From contig JAJYPO010000030.1 of the NCBI GenBank assembly GCA_021795275.1, positions 1 to 16,390 on the forward strand: a stretch of DNA of 16,390 nt. Reading direction: 5' to 3'. Shown here in pieces: positions 14,590-16,390 of this stretch (its first letter is position 1; each line of letters begins with the position of its first letter). The position numbers and the translations under genes are program-made. The DNA comes from Nitrospirota bacterium (lineage in GTDB: Bacteria > Nitrospirota_A > Leptospirillia > Leptospirillales > Leptospirillaceae). The notes under the pieces were generated by a model. It was not told where the DNA came from. It did no database searches and was given only the letters and a program-made list of their open reading frames with translations.

Positions 14590-15845
14590 GACAGGACCCT
14601 TCGGCCGACAATCCGGCCGGTTCCAGGCGCTACCAAAGCTTCCTGGGCCTCAACCTCGTCAACCTCTGGCTCGGGGTCGTGATCGGGGTGAGCGTCCCCT
14701 TCCTCACCGACTACCTGAAAGAGTCCCGCTGGAGCTTTTCCGAGATCGGGGTGGCAACCGCTCTCTTCGGAGCGGGAACACTCCTCTTTCAGCCCCTGTC
14801 GGGCCTGTTCGCCGAAATAATCCCCCACCACAGGACGCTTCTGGCCCTGGTCGTTTTCCTCTACGGTCTGGGGCTTACCTTGCTGCCCTTTGCGGGAGGA
14901 TTCCATGCGCTGGTCGATGCACTGTTGTTTCTGGCGGGAGGGGCCAGCGCTTTTTTCTTCACGCTCTCCTCCACGCTGGCCTTTTCCCTGTCGGGCCACC
15001 GGCAGTTTGCCCGGATCATGGGGCAGACCCAGATGTGGAACCACGCGGGCTTCCTCCTGTCGGCCGGGGGGACCGCCGCCCTGATCCATCGAATGGGTCT
15101 CGCGGCGGGTTTTCTCCCCATCACGCTGGGGGCGGTTCTGGGGATCCTCTCGATCGGACTGATCCGGCGCCGGGACATGGTCTATCACCAGGAGGCGCAC
15201 GGGACCGCTCCGAAGGACCGTGACGAAATCCGGGACGACCGCTCCCTCGGGCGGGTCTTTCTCGACTTTTTCCGGACGCCCGCCGTACGGGTGCTGCTTC
15301 TCTCGACCGCCCTCTTTCAGGTCGCCAACGCCCCGGTCATGCCGCTCCTCATGCTCTATCTGCGCTTTCTGGACGGCGGGAACGGAAAGCTCGCCTGGGT
15401 CGTGGTCCTGGCCCAGGCCACCATGGTCCCTGTTGCCTGGGCCGCAGCCCGTCTGAGCGGGCGATGGGGCCACAAGCTCGTCTTTTCCCTGGCTTTTTTC
15501 ATCATGCCGCTCCGGTCGATGATCTGCGCCTCCACCATGAACACGGAGATTCTTCTGTCGACGCAGATCCTGGACGGCGTCGCCGCGGGCATCTACGGGG
15601 TTTCGGTGGCCCTGATCGTGAGCGATCTGACCCGGGGAAGGAAGGGATTCAACCTCCTGATGGGTCTCTCCCAGATCGCCATGGCTTTGGGCTCGGTCGT
15701 GGGGCCGGCCCTCCAGGGTGTTTCGGTGGGGAATGTGGGGTTCCGCTTCGCCTTTCTCGTCTTCGCCGGAATCGCCGCCCTGGCGGCGGTCATCTTCTTC
15801 CATTTCATGCCCGACCCCCCGCGCGCCTTTCCTATTGGAGAATAG
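14586..15845 (+). CDS. MFS transporter
   Basis: A 419-residue polytopic membrane protein with about 12 hydrophobic segments in two halves of six. The charged loop between them lies near residues 198-222 (RRRDMVYHQEAHGTAPKDRD). The start resembles the MFS_1-like/nucleoside-symporter group (LGVVIGVSVPFLTDYLKES, then IGVATALFGAGTLLFQPLSG), with a motif A-like loop GLFAEIIPHHR (73-83) in which the usual Asp is Glu. The GTG at 14586 overlaps the maltokinase stop (GTGA) and has GGAGAGG at 14575-14581. It is thus the third coupled gene of the glgE operon. The substrate cannot be read from the sequence; a sugar such as maltose or trehalose would suit the context, but that is inference. The stop at 15843-15845 lies only 14 bases from the end of the tnpB remnant. 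Confidence 0.88.
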   Translation: MRQDPSADNPAGSRRYQSFLGLNLVNLWLGVVIGVSVPFLTDYLKESRWSFSEIGVATALFGAGTLLFQPLSGLFAEIIPHHRTLLALVVFLYGLGLTLLPFAGGFHALVDALLFLAGGASAFFFTLSSTLAFSLSGHRQFARIMGQTQMWNHAGFLLSAGGTAALIHRMGLAAGFLPITLGAVLGILSIGLIRRRDMVYHQEAHGTAPKDRDEIRDDRSLGRVFLDFFRTPAVRVLLLSTALFQVANAPVMPLLMLYLRFLDGGNGKLAWVVVLAQATMVPVAWAAARLSGRWGHKLVFSLAFFIMPLRSMICASTMNTEILLSTQILDGVAAGIYGVSVALIVSDLTRGRKGFNLLMGLSQIAMALGSVVGPALQGVSVGNVGFRFAFLVFAGIAALAAVIFFHFMPDPPRAFPIGE

Positions 15846-15859
15846 CGGAAGAGCTGTCT

Positions 15860-16390
15860 TTACGGCTTTGGACGCACGGAATGACCATAGGGCTGTCTGA
15901 TGGCTTCATTGCCTTTTCCGCCCGGGAAAAAGGCGTGGCTCTTCTCCGTTTGGAGAGGAATGTTCCGTCTTGACAACCTCAGCTTATACTCCAGGAGGGA
16001 GAGGAACAGTCCCCATCCCCGGGACAGAATGGAGCGGTTCAGTCCGGCCTTCTGCCGGACCTTCCGGCCGGGGTTTTCTGCCGTTCCCCGGGCGCTTCCG
16101 GTCATGTTCCGGATTGTCAGGTCCTCGACATAGACGACGGCTTGGGTTTCGCCGATCGAATTAGAGGCCTTGTGGAGAAAATCCAGACGCATGTCCGAGA
16201 CCCGTTCGTGGGCTCTCGCCACGCGGAGCTTCTGCTTCCGGAAGTTTTGGCTCTTCTTCCCCTTCCGGTCTTTCCGGGAGAGCTTGCGCTGCTCCCACCG
16301 GAGGCGGTCTTCGGCCCGTTTCATCGCCTCCAGAAGCTTCGGCTCCGGGCGGATCCGGGTGCCGTCCGAGAGGGTGGCGAAGGTGACGAT
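15860..16390 (-). pseudogene. tnpB: truncated IS200/IS605-type TnpB (OrfB) gene
   Basis: This minus-strand frame enters from beyond the right edge (the first codons in the window read IVTFATLSDGTRI) and ends at 15860. It encodes the middle of a TnpB RNA-guided nuclease. The first part is a basic coiled stretch (LRWEQRKLSRK, then QKLRVARAHERVSDMRLDFLHK). VVYVEDLTIRNM follows, with the Glu of the second RuvC motif, and then SRGWGLFLSLLEYKLR. Similarity stops near 15977. The zinc finger (two CxxC pairs) and the last catalytic Asp, which should follow within about 60 residues, are absent in all three minus-strand frames. The last 38 or so codons read into unrelated or terminal sequence. An internal or 3' deletion is the likely cause, so the nuclease should be dead. 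The first RuvC Asp lies outside the window. Confidence 0.85.
15880..15958 (-). other. run of three hairpins after the tnpB break (possible right end/omega RNA remnant)
   Basis: Read on the minus strand, three stems follow each other: CCTCTCC-AAAC-GGAGAAG (15958-15941, one G-T pair), GCCTTTTTCC-CGGGC-GGAAAAGGC (15934-15911, with one bulged T) and AATGA...TCATT enclosing CCAT/ATGG (15910-15880). IS605-type elements carry hairpins at the right end that double as the 3' scaffold of the TnpB guide RNA. Position and orientation fit that, but the boundary of the element cannot be fixed from one copy. The middle stem could also act as a two-way terminator between the MFS gene and tnpB. Confidence 0.35.

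Noticed and set aside
14553..15803. 416-codon minus-strand frame opposite the MFS gene
   Set aside because: The + strand gives a clean 12-helix transporter coupled to the operon; this frame is polar and repetitive like other shadows.
1..16390. CRISPR arrays, tRNA or rRNA genes
   Set aside because: No regularly spaced repeats, cloverleaf or conserved rRNA stretches were seen on either strand.

Overview
This is a GC-rich (about 63% by a spot count), gene-dense bacterial window. The genes use Shine-Dalgarno sites of the GGAGG type, GTG and TTG starts are common, and neighbouring genes often overlap by a few bases. The gene set includes a glutamate decarboxylase, RND efflux parts, a GlgE/maltokinase pair, a c-di-GMP enzyme and an IS605-type tnpB. 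With the codon style, it resembles an acidophilic chemolithotroph of the Leptospirillum type (Nitrospirota). That placement is inference from gene content; no rRNA or other marker gene is present.

Layout. Positions 2-187 hold the last 61 codons of an RND efflux pump on the + strand. It converges on a minus-strand ygfZ-like gene (277-1290), and a hairpin lies between the two. A good divergent promoter (1371-1400) serves ygfZ. A periplasmic adaptor (1446-2678) and a TolC-type outer membrane factor (2732-4258) follow on the + strand, with no inner membrane pump beside them. A clear extended -10 promoter (4263-4292) then drives a compact set: thioredoxin reductase trxB, a DUF1499-like small membrane protein, and a secreted seven-repeat beta-propeller with six cysteine pairs. 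Glutamate decarboxylase (7103-8494) comes after an 84-base gap.

A short AT-rich gap separates this block from a PAS-PAS-GGDEF-EAL protein (8716-10821). Next is a tightly coupled trio with GTG starts: glgE (11042-13048), maltokinase (13045-14589) and an MFS transporter (14586-15845). GlgE and maltokinase are consecutive enzymes of the maltose-1-phosphate route to alpha-glucan. Trehalose synthase (TreS) and branching enzyme are not in the window. The right end is a minus-strand tnpB remnant (15860-16390) that runs off the window at its 5' side and has lost its 3' catalytic part. It is followed by a run of hairpins that may be the old right end or omega-RNA region of the element.

The least familiar item is the secreted propeller with regularly repeated C-x4-C pairs, encoded just downstream of trxB. 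The rest is recognisable family by family. Acid and redox stress, efflux, storage glucan and second-messenger signalling are the themes.
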